From: Lolliginicoccus lacisalsi
GTDB lineage: Bacteria > Actinomycetota > Actinomycetes > Mycobacteriales > Mycobacteriaceae
Direction of reading: 5' to 3'
Assembly: GCF_014841105.1 (NCBI RefSeq)
Contig: NZ_JACYWE010000012.1
Coordinates: forward strand, 1,957 to 36,907
DNA: 34,951 nt
Shown piece after piece: positions 15,979 to 23,248 of this stretch. Under the pieces are notes generated by a model. The model was not told where the DNA came from. It did not search any database and saw only the letters and a program-made list of their open reading frames with translations. Position numbers and translations under genes: made by a program. Numbering within the stretch: position 1 is the stretch's first letter; each line of letters begins with the position of its first letter.

Positions 15979-18048
15979 GTGACAGAAACGGACCTCATGA
16001 CCAGTCCAGAAACCGACGCCGCCGTTGCTGCCGCGACCAAACGAGCCCAGTCCAGGCGCAAGGAGGGACTCTCCGGCATGCTGCTCGCCGAACTCCGCGC
16101 ACTGGCGGGAAGCCTAGGGATCCGGGGAACCTCGGGGATGCGCAAGGGCGAGCTGATCGCCGCCATCGAGGAACGCCAGCGCGCGGGCGCGGCTCCGGCA
16201 ACATCGAAGGCCCCCCAGGACCAGCCGGCCCCCCAGGACCAGCCGGGCAAGCAGGACAAGCCCGAGAACTCCGGCAAGGCCGAGCGACAGGAATCGCCGC
16301 AGGCCAGCGCCAGCCAGGAAGCCACGGCGCCGAGCGCCACGGATTCGCCCGGCGGCGAGCAGGAGCCCAGCGAGCCCGGTCGGTCGCGACCACGGCGAGG
16401 CGCCAAGGCAGCCGGGCCCGCGACGGCGCAGTCATCGGGCACCGAGCAGGATGCACCGCGCGGCGAGGGCCAGCAGCGCCCCGCGGACCAGGGCGGGGAC
16501 CGTGGCGAATCCGGATCCCGCCGGCGGCAGCGCGGTGGTGACCGTCGCGATTCCGACCAGAACCAGCGCTCCGACCAGAACCAGCGCCAGGGCGGCCAGC
16601 AGGATGGCTCGCGCCAGGGCGATGGCCAGCAGCGCGATGAGGGCCAGCAGCGTGGTGGCAACCAGCAGCGTGGCGGCAACCAGGGCCAGAACCGGGACCA
16701 GGGCCAGAACCGGGATCGCGACAACGGTCCGCGCGACCAGGATGACGATGATTCCGGCCGGGGAGGGCGGCGTGGCCGTCGGTTCCGCGAGCGGCGCCGG
16801 AACCGTGGCAGCGATCGCGGCCCCGATTCGAACGACACCGAGCTGCGCGACGACGATGTCCTCCAGCCGGTCGCCGGCATCCTCGACGTGCTCGACAACT
16901 ATGCCTTCGTGCGCACCTCCGGCTACCTCGCGGGGCAGAACGACGTCTACGTCTCGATGAACATGGTGCGCAAGAACGGCTTGCGCCGGGGCGATGCGAT
17001 CACGGGCGCGGTCCGCCTTCCCAAGGATGGCGAGCAGGGCAGCCAGCGGCAGAAGTTCAATCCGTTGGTGCGGCTCGATACCGTCAATGGCGTCTCGCCG
17101 GACCAGGCGCGCAAGCGCCCCGATTTCAGCAAGCTGACGCCGCTCTACCCGAACCAGCGGCTGCGCCTCGAGACGACCCCGAACATCCTGACCACGCGCA
17201 TCATTGACCTGATCATGCCGATCGGCAAGGGACAGCGCGCGCTGATCGTGAGCCCGCCCAAGGCGGGCAAGACCACGATCCTGCAGGACGTGGCGAACGC
17301 CATCGCGGTCAACAATCCCGAGTGCTACCTCATGGTGGTCCTGGTCGATGAGCGGCCCGAGGAAGTCACCGACATGCAGCGCTCGGTCAAGGGCGAGGTG
17401 ATCGCCTCGACCTTCGACCGCCCGCCGTCGGATCACACCTCGGTGGCGGAGCTGGCGATCGAGCGGGCGAAGCGCCTCGTGGAGATCGGCAAGGACGTTG
17501 CCGTGCTGCTCGATTCCATCACCAGGCTCGGTCGCACGTACAACAACTCCTCGCCAGCGTCGGGCCGCATCCTTTCCGGCGGTGTTGATTCGACCGCCCT
17601 GTATCCACCGAAGCGGTTCCTCGGCGCGGCCCGGAACATCGAGGAAGGTGGCTCGCTCACGATCATCGCGACCGCCATGGTCGAGACGGGCTCGCAGGGC
17701 GACACGGTCATCTCGACCGCCATGGTCGAGACGGGCTCGCAGGGCGACACGGTCATCTTCGAGGAGTTCAAGGGCACCGGCAATGCCGAGCTGAAGCTGG
17801 ATCGGCGCATCGCCGAGCGGCGGGTGTTCCCAGCCGTCGATGTGATCCCGTCCGGCACGCGGCGCGACGACCTGCTGCTCGGTCCTGATGAGTTCGCTGT
17901 CCTGCACAAGCTGCGGCGCGTGCTCTCCGGGCTCGACTCGCACCAGGCCATCGACCTGCTCGTTGATCGGCTGCGCAAGACGAAGAACAATGTCGAGTTC
18001 CTCATGCAGGTGGCGAAGACCGCTCCTGGCATGGCGGACGACGACTAG
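15979..18048 (+). CDS. rho: Transcription termination factor Rho, with duplicated R-loop segment
   Basis: This hexameric RNA helicase ends transcription. It has 689 residues, long because of an actinobacterial insertion. Order: N-terminal helical domain (about 36-67, GTSGMRKGELIAAIEE); a disordered Gln/Asn/Arg/Asp/Gly-rich insert (about 70-285); the RNA-binding cold-shock fold (about 296-345, GILDVLDNYAFVRTSGYL); then the ATPase core. Walker A is SPPKAGKT (425-432), Walker B ends at D512 (VLLDS) and the arginine finger is R628 (SGTR). Residues 565-578 (TAMVETGSQGDTVI) recur exactly at 580-593, joined by Ser579. The family has one copy, and ETGSQ matches the E. coli R-loop DTGSK (322-326), so this subunit has two R-loop segments. 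The start GTG 15979 gives VTETDL, as in M. tuberculosis, and AAAGGAA (15968-15974) precedes it. Confidence 0.95.
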   Translation: MTETDLMTSPETDAAVAAATKRAQSRRKEGLSGMLLAELRALAGSLGIRGTSGMRKGELIAAIEERQRAGAAPATSKAPQDQPAPQDQPGKQDKPENSGKAERQESPQASASQEATAPSATDSPGGEQEPSEPGRSRPRRGAKAAGPATAQSSGTEQDAPRGEGQQRPADQGGDRGESGSRRRQRGGDRRDSDQNQRSDQNQRQGGQQDGSRQGDGQQRDEGQQRGGNQQRGGNQGQNRDQGQNRDRDNGPRDQDDDDSGRGGRRGRRFRERRRNRGSDRGPDSNDTELRDDDVLQPVAGILDVLDNYAFVRTSGYLAGQNDVYVSMNMVRKNGLRRGDAITGAVRLPKDGEQGSQRQKFNPLVRLDTVNGVSPDQARKRPDFSKLTPLYPNQRLRLETTPNILTTRIIDLIMPIGKGQRALIVSPPKAGKTTILQDVANAIAVNNPECYLMVVLVDERPEEVTDMQRSVKGEVIASTFDRPPSDHTSVAELAIERAKRLVEIGKDVAVLLDSITRLGRTYNNSSPASGRILSGGVDSTALYPPKRFLGAARNIEEGGSLTIIATAMVETGSQGDTVISTAMVETGSQGDTVIFEEFKGTGNAELKLDRRIAERRVFPAVDVIPSGTRRDDLLLGPDEFAVLHKLRRVLSGLDSHQAIDLLVDRLRKTKNNVEFLMQVAKTAPGMADDD
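17669..17758 (+). repeat. Exact 45-bp in-frame tandem duplication inside rho
   Basis: Bases 17669-17713 and 17714-17758 are identical at all 45 positions and directly adjacent. The duplication adds 15 codons without changing frame. Perfect identity, including wobble positions, means it is either very recent or an assembly/sequencing artefact. Flanking sequence on both sides continues the normal Rho protein. Confidence 0.95.
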
Positions 18049-18178
18049 CCCGGGACTAGAATCGCCTGATTCCGTGTTGACGGAACTGTCTGGCATACTT
18101 GGTCCACCCCGATGAGTTCCGGTTCACGGTTTCGCCCCAGGCGGATCCGACCCGGCGGCTCGAGACGAAAGAGGAACA

Positions 18179-18406
18179 ATGAAGAAGGATATCCATCCCG
18201 AGTACTCCGCCACCACCGTGCTGTGTGGTTGCGGGAACACCTTCGAGACCCGCAGTGCCGCAGGGCGCCCGCAGATCACGGTCGAGGTGTGCTCCGAGTG
18301 CCATCCGTTCTACACGGGCAAGCAGAAGATCCTCGACACCGGCGGCCGCGTCGCCCGCTTCGAGGCCCGCTACGGCAAGCGCCAGCGCAAGACCGCGGCG
18401 AACTAG
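18179..18406 (+). CDS. rpmE: 50S ribosomal protein L31, zinc-binding type
   Basis: The protein has 75 residues ([20 protein letters not shown]...). Four cysteines in C16-x-C18 ... C37-x-x-C40 (CGC and CSEC) form the zinc site of the primary C+ L31 paralogue used under zinc-replete conditions. The conserved [17 protein letters not shown] follows. ATG 18179 has AGAGGAA just upstream. The 130-bp gap from rho contains TTGACG at about 18075, a possible -35, though I see no well-spaced -10. A strong intrinsic terminator follows the stop, so rpmE transcription ends before prfA. Confidence 0.97.
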   Translation: MKKDIHPEYSATTVLCGCGNTFETRSAAGRPQITVEVCSECHPFYTGKQKILDTGGRVARFEARYGKRQRKTAAN

Positions 18407-18413
18407 CTCTCCC

Positions 18414-18460
18414 CACCACGCCCGTTCCATGCCGATGCATGGATCGGGCGTGGTGTTTTT
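18414..18460 (+). terminator. Strong intrinsic terminator after rpmE
   Basis: An 11-bp stem CACCACGCCCG (18414-18424) / CGGGCGTGGTG (18445-18455) is continued after a 2-nt mismatch by CCATGC/GCATGG around a CGAT loop. TTTTT (18456-18460) follows directly. This is the best classical Rho-independent terminator in the window. Confidence 0.93.
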
Positions 18461-18524
18461 CATTGCACCACTCCCCAGATCGACCGCGATCCACGGCGGG
18501 AACGGAACAGACCACGGTGAGGAA

Positions 18525-19604
18525 ATGAGCACGGTGAACCAGCCCTCGGCGGTCGACGACGTCATCGCGGAGTACCAGGGCCTCGAGCAGCAACTGGCCG
18601 ACCCCTCCCTGCATGACGATCCAGCGGCGGCACGCAAGGCAGCGAAGCGATACGCCCAGCTCGGCCCCATCATGGCGACCTACCGGAAGCTCGCTGCCGC
18701 CGAAGGCGACCTCGCGGCCGCCCGGGAGCTTGCTAGTGACGATTCGAGCTTCGCTAGTGAGGTCATCGAGCTCGACGAGACCGTCAGCCAGCTCCAGCGC
18801 GACCTCACCGACATGCTCGCGCCGCGCGACCCGCACGACGCGGACGACATCGTGCTCGAGGTCAAGTCAGGGGAGGGGGGCGAGGAGGCCGCGTTGTTCG
18901 CCGCGGACCTCGCGCGGATGTACCTCAAGTACGCCGAGCGCCAAGGCTGGAAGACCGAGATCCTCGATGCCGTCGAATCAGACCTCGGCGGATACAAGGA
19001 CATCACCTTGTCCATCAAGTCCCGTGCCGACGGGCCGGACGGTGTCTGGTCACGCTTGAAGTTCGAGGGCGGCGTGCACCGGGTGCAGCGGGTGCCAGTC
19101 ACCGAATCGCAGGGCCGCATCCACACCTCGGCGGCCGGCGTGTACGTGATCCCGGAGGCCGAGGAGGCCGAGGCCGTGCAGATCGACGAGAACGATCTGC
19201 GCATCGACGTGTTCCGGGCCTCCGGCAAGGGCGGGCAGGGCGTCAACACCACCGACTCCGCCGTTCGCATCACCCACCTGCCGACAGGCATCGTGGTGAG
19301 CTGCCAGAACGAGCGCTCGCAGTTGCAGAACAAGAACCGCGCCATGCAGGTGCTCGCTGCCCGCCTGCAAGCGCTCGCGGAGGAGGAAGCCGTGGCCGAG
19401 GCCTCGGCGGGACGAAGGAACCAGGTACGGACGGTCGATCGGTCAGAGCGCATCCGCACGTACAATTTTCCGGAGAACAGGATCGCGGACCACCGCATCG
19501 GCTTCAAGGCCCACAACCTCGACACCGTGCTCGGCGGCGAGCTCGACGCCGTTGTCGCCGCATTGGTCGAGGCCGACCGGCAGGCCCGGCTCCAGGCCGA
19601 GTAA
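18525..19604 (+). CDS. prfA: Peptide chain release factor 1
   Basis: RF1 recognises UAA and UAG and triggers peptide release. It has 359 residues. The GGQ catalytic motif is S233-G-K-G-G-Q238-GVN; Gln238 is the substrate of PrmC, encoded downstream. The stop-codon recognition region reads [21 protein letters not shown], with PVT in the position of the E. coli PAT tripeptide, as in mycobacteria. The end of domain 3 is [22 protein letters not shown] 18525 gives MSTVNQP; the purine-rich GGTGAGG lies very close to it. It follows the rpmE terminator, so it needs its own promoter, which I cannot identify. Confidence 0.97.
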   Translation: MSTVNQPSAVDDVIAEYQGLEQQLADPSLHDDPAAARKAAKRYAQLGPIMATYRKLAAAEGDLAAARELASDDSSFASEVIELDETVSQLQRDLTDMLAPRDPHDADDIVLEVKSGEGGEEAALFAADLARMYLKYAERQGWKTEILDAVESDLGGYKDITLSIKSRADGPDGVWSRLKFEGGVHRVQRVPVTESQGRIHTSAAGVYVIPEAEEAEAVQIDENDLRIDVFRASGKGGQGVNTTDSAVRITHLPTGIVVSCQNERSQLQNKNRAMQVLAARLQALAEEEAVAEASAGRRNQVRTVDRSERIRTYNFPENRIADHRIGFKAHNLDTVLGGELDAVVAALVEADRQARLQAE

Positions 19605-19637
19605 CGCGCGATGCCCCCGCAAGCGGGCCCGGAGCCA

Positions 19638-19680
19638 AGCAGCCCGCCCCCGGGGCCTTCAACCCCTGGGGCGGGCTGCT
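19638..19680. terminator. Bidirectional hairpin between prfA and the secreted-protein gene
   Basis: AGCAGCCCGCCCC (19638-19650) pairs perfectly over 13 bp with GGGGCGGGCTGCT (19668-19680); the interior GGGG/CCCC adds further pairing. There is no T-run on the plus side (CGCTCG follows). It sits between two convergent genes and is symmetrical, so it likely ends both transcripts as a GC-only terminator. Confidence 0.75.
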
Positions 19681-19704
19681 CGCTCGTATCCGGGCGCGGG
19701 ATCC

Positions 19705-20175
19705 CTAGTCGCTGGCTGGGGCCCCGGGCACGTCGTCGCTGGTGAAGCCGGGCAGCAGGATGCAGGTCTCGCCCTGGGCGTTCTCGTACACCCCGGCCAT
19801 CGCCGACAGGACGGTCCCCTCGCCGGTCTCGACCAGGGCGATCGGCGCCGTGGCCTCGTCGCCGATCGGGGTGGGCTCGAGCGGGGCGGTCCCGAAGCGC
19901 AACTGGCCGGTCTCGATGCTATCGAGGTTGACCCAGGCCACCATCGCGCCGGAGCCTCCTTGCTCGTTGATGACGTAGGTGACCGAGCCCGGCGGAAGCG
20001 AGTTGGCCCCGCCCTGGACGAACGTCTGGGGGACCGCGACGCCGCTGGCGCAGAGCACGGGGCTCGGTGGGGTGTCGAAGGGCTTGGCGGCGGCGCCCTG
20101 CGCGGCGGCGACCGCGACGAGCGCGGCGCCGGCGAGTGCTAGTCCGGCGCGGCGTGCTGGTGCCTGGTGCATCAT
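19705..20175 (-). CDS. Small secreted protein of unknown function
   Basis: The protein has 156 residues with a clear Sec signal peptide: basic MMHQAPARR, hydrophobic LALAGAALVAVAAAQ, and an Ala-rich cleavage region (GAAA, cut before about K31). The mature part (about 125 residues) looks like a small beta-rich domain with two cysteines (C42 and C138), likely a single disulfide, and an acidic tail. I do not recognise the family. Two adjacent Met codons follow GGAGG (20181-20185); the first gives 5 nt spacing and the second (20172) 8 nt. A TAGCCT box (20208-20213, minus) lies upstream. The gene is inserted on the opposite strand between prfA and prmC, which are usually neighbours. Confidence 0.8.
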   Translation of the reverse strand: MMHQAPARRAGLALAGAALVAVAAAQGAAAKPFDTPPSPVLCASGVAVPQTFVQGGANSLPPGSVTYVINEQGGSGAMVAWVNLDSIETGQLRFGTAPLEPTPIGDEATAPIALVETGEGTVLSAMAGVYENAQGETCILLPGFTSDDVPGAPASD

Positions 20176-20207
20176 GTGTACCTCCGTTGGATATGCGTCC
20201 GCGCCTT

Positions 20208-20213
20208 AGGCTA
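20208..20213 (-). promoter_or_regulatory. Candidate -10 box for the secreted-protein gene
   Basis: Minus-strand TAGCCT fits TANNNT. It lies about 33 bp upstream of the start codon, which leaves a short leader containing the GGAGG ribosome binding site. Pattern match only. Confidence 0.35.
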
Positions 20214-20284
20214 TCCGAGGAGCGACGGGAAATTCAGAGTGTCATCATTCTGTTGCGCAACTGCAGGCATGCGAACCTAGTGGG

Positions 20285-21169
20285 GTGACTCGACAACCTG
20301 TTCGTTCCGTGATCTCCTCCGCTGCCGATGCGCTTGCCAGCGCGGGCGTGCCCAGCCCCCGGGTGGATGCCGAGCTCCTCGTGGCTCATGTCCTCCAGGT
20401 GGATCGGGGGAGGATCGCGTTCATCCCCTTCCTCACGGGCGAGCAGGGTTCGCGGCTTCAGGAGCTTGTGGCGCAGCGCGCGGAACGTGTTCCGCTGCAA
20501 TACCTGACAGGTACCGCGCTGATGGGCGAGGTCGATCTCGCTGTCGGGCCGGGGGTGTTCATCCCGCGCCCCGAGACGGAACTGCTGTACGCGTGGGCGC
20601 TTGGCTACCTCGAGATGTGTGGCATGCATCCGCCGGTGGTGGTGGACCTGTGCGCCGGCTCGGGAGCCCTGGCCCTGGCCATCGCGCACGCGCGCCCCGA
20701 TGCGCAGGTGCATGCGGTGGAGCTGGACAAGGAGGCGCTGCCGTGGCTGCAGCGCAACGCCGGCGCCCGGCAGCAGGCGGGCGATCCCGCTGTCACCCTG
20801 CACGAGGCCGACGCCACCGCGCCAGGCCTGCTCGGGGAGCTGGCCGGGACCGTCGACCTCGTGATCTCGAATCCGCCGTACGTTCCCGAGGGCAGCGACG
20901 TGGCCGAGGAGGTCGCGCGCCACGAGCCGCGCCGGGCGGTGTTCGCGGGCGAGGACGGCCTGGACGTGATCCGGCCACTGGTGCGCAACGCCGCGCGGCT
21001 GCTGCGTCCCGGCGGCGGGCTCGCGATCGAGCATGACGACAGCAATGGCGCAGGCGTGATCGGTATCGTGGAGGCCACCAAGGCCTTCCGCGAGATCGAG
21101 CAGCACTTTGACCTCGCGGGCCGGCCACGGTTCGTCTCGGCCATCCGAACCATCGGCGCGGCCGAGTGA
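20285..21169 (+). CDS. prmC: Protein-(glutamine-N5) methyltransferase PrmC (HemK)
   Basis: It methylates the GGQ glutamine of release factors with S-adenosylmethionine; RF1 is encoded just upstream. It has 294 residues. The N-terminal helical domain (about 1-75) contains the RF-binding region, and VPLQYLTGTALMGEV is conserved. The SAM-binding motif I is VVDLCAGSGALALAIA, where the family usually has DLGTGSGA; the Cys/Ala variation is common in actinobacteria. The catalytic NPPY is in VISNPPYVPEG. The start is GTG 20285; there is no Shine-Dalgarno sequence, so the mRNA may again be leaderless, but the -10 is less clear than elsewhere. It is followed by sua5 after 51 bp. Confidence 0.96.
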   Translation: MTRQPVRSVISSAADALASAGVPSPRVDAELLVAHVLQVDRGRIAFIPFLTGEQGSRLQELVAQRAERVPLQYLTGTALMGEVDLAVGPGVFIPRPETELLYAWALGYLEMCGMHPPVVVDLCAGSGALALAIAHARPDAQVHAVELDKEALPWLQRNAGARQQAGDPAVTLHEADATAPGLLGELAGTVDLVISNPPYVPEGSDVAEEVARHEPRRAVFAGEDGLDVIRPLVRNAARLLRPGGGLAIEHDDSNGAGVIGIVEATKAFREIEQHFDLAGRPRFVSAIRTIGAAE

Positions 21170-21220
21170 GCCACCAGGCATGCCTATCCATGGGCGCGAC
21201 GCGGCGGGAGAAGATCGATC

Positions 21221-21886
21221 GTGCGTACGGTGTTTGATTGCGGCAGGGCAGATTCCCGGACTGCGGGCATCGAGGCGGCGGTGCAGGCGGTCAAGGCGGG
21301 CCGCCTCGTGGTGATGCCCACCGACACGGTGTACGGCATCGGGTGCGACGCGTTCGATTCGCACGCAGTGGGATCGCTGCTCGAGGCGAAGGGGCGCGGG
21401 CGGGAGATGCCGGTACCGGTGCTCGTGGGCTCGTGGAGCACTATCGACGGTCTGGTGTACTCCGTCTCCCCGATAATGCGCTCGCTCATCGAGGCATTCT
21501 GGCCGGGTGGGCTCAGCCTGGTCGTCGAGCACGCCCCGTCATTGTCGTGGGACCTGGGCTATACACGGGGAACAGTGATGCTGAGGATGCCACTGCATCC
21601 CGTCGCTCTCGAGGTGCTCGGCGAGGTCGGCCCGATGGGAGTTTCCAGCGCGAACAGGTCCGGCCAGCCAGCAGCGACCACCGCTGCGGATGCCGAGGAA
21701 CAGCTCGGGGACGCGGTCTCGGTGTATCTCGATGGGGGCGCCTCCCCGCGCGGGGAGGCATCAACGATCGTGGACCTCACCGGGGGCAGGCCGCGCCTCC
21801 TGCGCGCGGGCGCCGTGCGCGTCGAGGAGGTCGCGGAAGTGCTCGGCATGAAACCAGGCGAACTCGCCCCCGCTGATGCGCCGTGA
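21221..21886 (+). CDS. sua5: L-threonylcarbamoyladenylate synthase (Sua5/YwlC/YrdC)
   Basis: It makes threonylcarbamoyl-AMP from threonine, bicarbonate and ATP for the t6A37 modification of ANN-decoding tRNAs. It has 221 residues. The YrdC-domain signature is LVVMPTDTVYGIGCDAF, followed by KGRGREMPVPVLV, FWPGGLSLVV and the conserved SSANRSGQPAATTAAD. The C-terminal end lacks the full Sua5 extension, so it is close to the YrdC/TsaC type, as in M. tuberculosis Rv1301. GTG 21221 follows GGGAG; the start MRTVFDC resembles the mycobacterial one. Its substrate threonine is made by the thr genes upstream, but this is not evidence of regulation. Confidence 0.96.
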   Translation: MRTVFDCGRADSRTAGIEAAVQAVKAGRLVVMPTDTVYGIGCDAFDSHAVGSLLEAKGRGREMPVPVLVGSWSTIDGLVYSVSPIMRSLIEAFWPGGLSLVVEHAPSLSWDLGYTRGTVMLRMPLHPVALEVLGEVGPMGVSSANRSGQPAATTAADAEEQLGDAVSVYLDGGASPRGEASTIVDLTGGRPRLLRAGAVRVEEVAEVLGMKPGELAPADAP

Positions 21887-21902
21887 TGAAAGGATCTCGC
21901 CC

Positions 21903-23222
21903 TTGAGCACAACACCGTCCTGGGTGCCCGAGTGGGAAGACCTCGCCGCTGCCGATCCCGAGATCGCCGACATCGCTGATCGTGAGGCGGGACGCCTGGC
22001 CGCGGGCCTGCAACTGATCGCGAGCGAGAACCACGCCAGCCCAGCGGTCCGGGCGGTGCTGGCCAGCCCGTTGTCCATGAAGTACGCCGAGGGCTACGTG
22101 GGGCAGCGCTTCTACCCTGGTTGCGAGCACGTCGATCGGGCCGAGGAGCTCGCGGTGCAGCGCGCCCGGGCACTGTTCGGTGCCGAGCATGCCAATGTGC
22201 AGCCGCACTCAGGCACCAGCGCCAACCTCGCGGTGTACGCAGCGTTCGCCAAGCCCGATGATCCCGTCATGGCGCTGAGCCTCGCGCACGGCGGCCACCT
22301 CACGCATGGCGCTCGCATCAGCTTCTCCGGGGCCTGGTTCACGCCCGTGCCCTACGAGGTGGACCGCGCGACCGAGCAGATCGACTACGAGGCCGTGCGC
22401 GAGATCGCGCGCATCCATGCGCCGCGCATCATCGTCTGCGGCGGGACGGCGTACCCGCGCAACATCGACTACCAGGCTTTCCGCGAGATCGCTGATGAGA
22501 TCGAGGCCATCCTCTGGGTCGATGCCGCGCACATCATGGGCTTGGTCGCCGGTGGCGAGGTGCCCAACCCCGTGCCATTCGCTGATGTCGTGACAACAAC
22601 GACTCACAAGACCCTCCGGGGGCCGCGCGGCGGCATGATCCTGTGCCGCGGCGAGCACGCCCGGGCCATCGACCGGGCGGTCTTCCCGTTCAGCCAGAGC
22701 GGACCGTCGATGCAGGCGATCGCGGCGAAGGCGGTGGCGCTGCGGGAGGCGTCCCAGCCCGCGTTCAAGGACTACGCGCGGGGCATGATCGAGAACGCGA
22801 GAGCCCTTGCTGATGCGCTGGCCGGGCATGGAGCGCGGCTCGTCAGCGGCGGCACCGACACGCACATCGTCGTGGCAGACCTCCAGCCCCTCGGGATCGA
22901 CGGCGCGCGGGCCGAGGACTTGTGCGCGCGCGCCGGGATCTACCTGAACAAGAGCGCTGTGCCGTTCGATCCGATGCCACCGCGCACGCCGTCCGGGATC
23001 CGCGTGGGCACGGCCGCCGTGACGACCCAGGGCTTCGGCGCCGGGGACATGGTCGAGATCGCGGGGCTGATCGCGCGCGCGTGCCGGGGCGAGGATCCGG
23101 GACGGATCGCCGCTGATATCGCGGGGCTCGTGGCGCGCCATCCGGCGTTTCCCGTGGGAGGCTCCGCTCCTGGCGGTAGTGATCCGGGCGGCGGGATACG
23201 TCGTGGCGGTTCGCCAGCCTGA
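21903..23222 (+). CDS. glyA: Serine hydroxymethyltransferase
   Basis: This PLP enzyme interconverts serine and glycine and feeds one-carbon units to tetrahydrofolate. It has 439 residues. The PLP lysine is K236 in TTTTHKTLRGPRGG; other markers are LIASENHASPAV, KYAEGYVGQRFYPGCEHVD, SLAHGGHLTHGARISFSG and WVDAAHIMGLVAGGEV. The C-terminal about 20 residues form an unusual Gly/Ser/Pro-rich tail (GGSAPGGSDPGGGIRRGG). I choose TTG 21903 because AAAGGA (21889-21894) is 8 nt upstream and it yields MSTTPSWVPEW. ATG 21876 would overlap sua5 by 11 bp and has no binding site. In M. tuberculosis the glyA genes are elsewhere, so this position separates the lineage from Mycobacterium. Confidence 0.95.
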   Translation: MSTTPSWVPEWEDLAAADPEIADIADREAGRLAAGLQLIASENHASPAVRAVLASPLSMKYAEGYVGQRFYPGCEHVDRAEELAVQRARALFGAEHANVQPHSGTSANLAVYAAFAKPDDPVMALSLAHGGHLTHGARISFSGAWFTPVPYEVDRATEQIDYEAVREIARIHAPRIIVCGGTAYPRNIDYQAFREIADEIEAILWVDAAHIMGLVAGGEVPNPVPFADVVTTTTHKTLRGPRGGMILCRGEHARAIDRAVFPFSQSGPSMQAIAAKAVALREASQPAFKDYARGMIENARALADALAGHGARLVSGGTDTHIVVADLQPLGIDGARAEDLCARAGIYLNKSAVPFDPMPPRTPSGIRVGTAAVTTQGFGAGDMVEIAGLIARACRGEDPGRIAADIAGLVARHPAFPVGGSAPGGSDPGGGIRRGGSPA

Positions 23223-23234
23223 GCCGGGCCACGG

Positions 23235-23240
23235 TAGCGT
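23235..23240 (+). promoter_or_regulatory. -10 box (TAGCGT) for a leaderless wecA transcript
   Basis: TAGCGT ends 8 nt before GTG 23249 and lies in the 26-bp gap after glyA. No Shine-Dalgarno sequence is present. It predicts that wecA can be transcribed independently of the upstream genes. Confidence 0.45.
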
Positions 23241-23248
23241 TGCCGACT

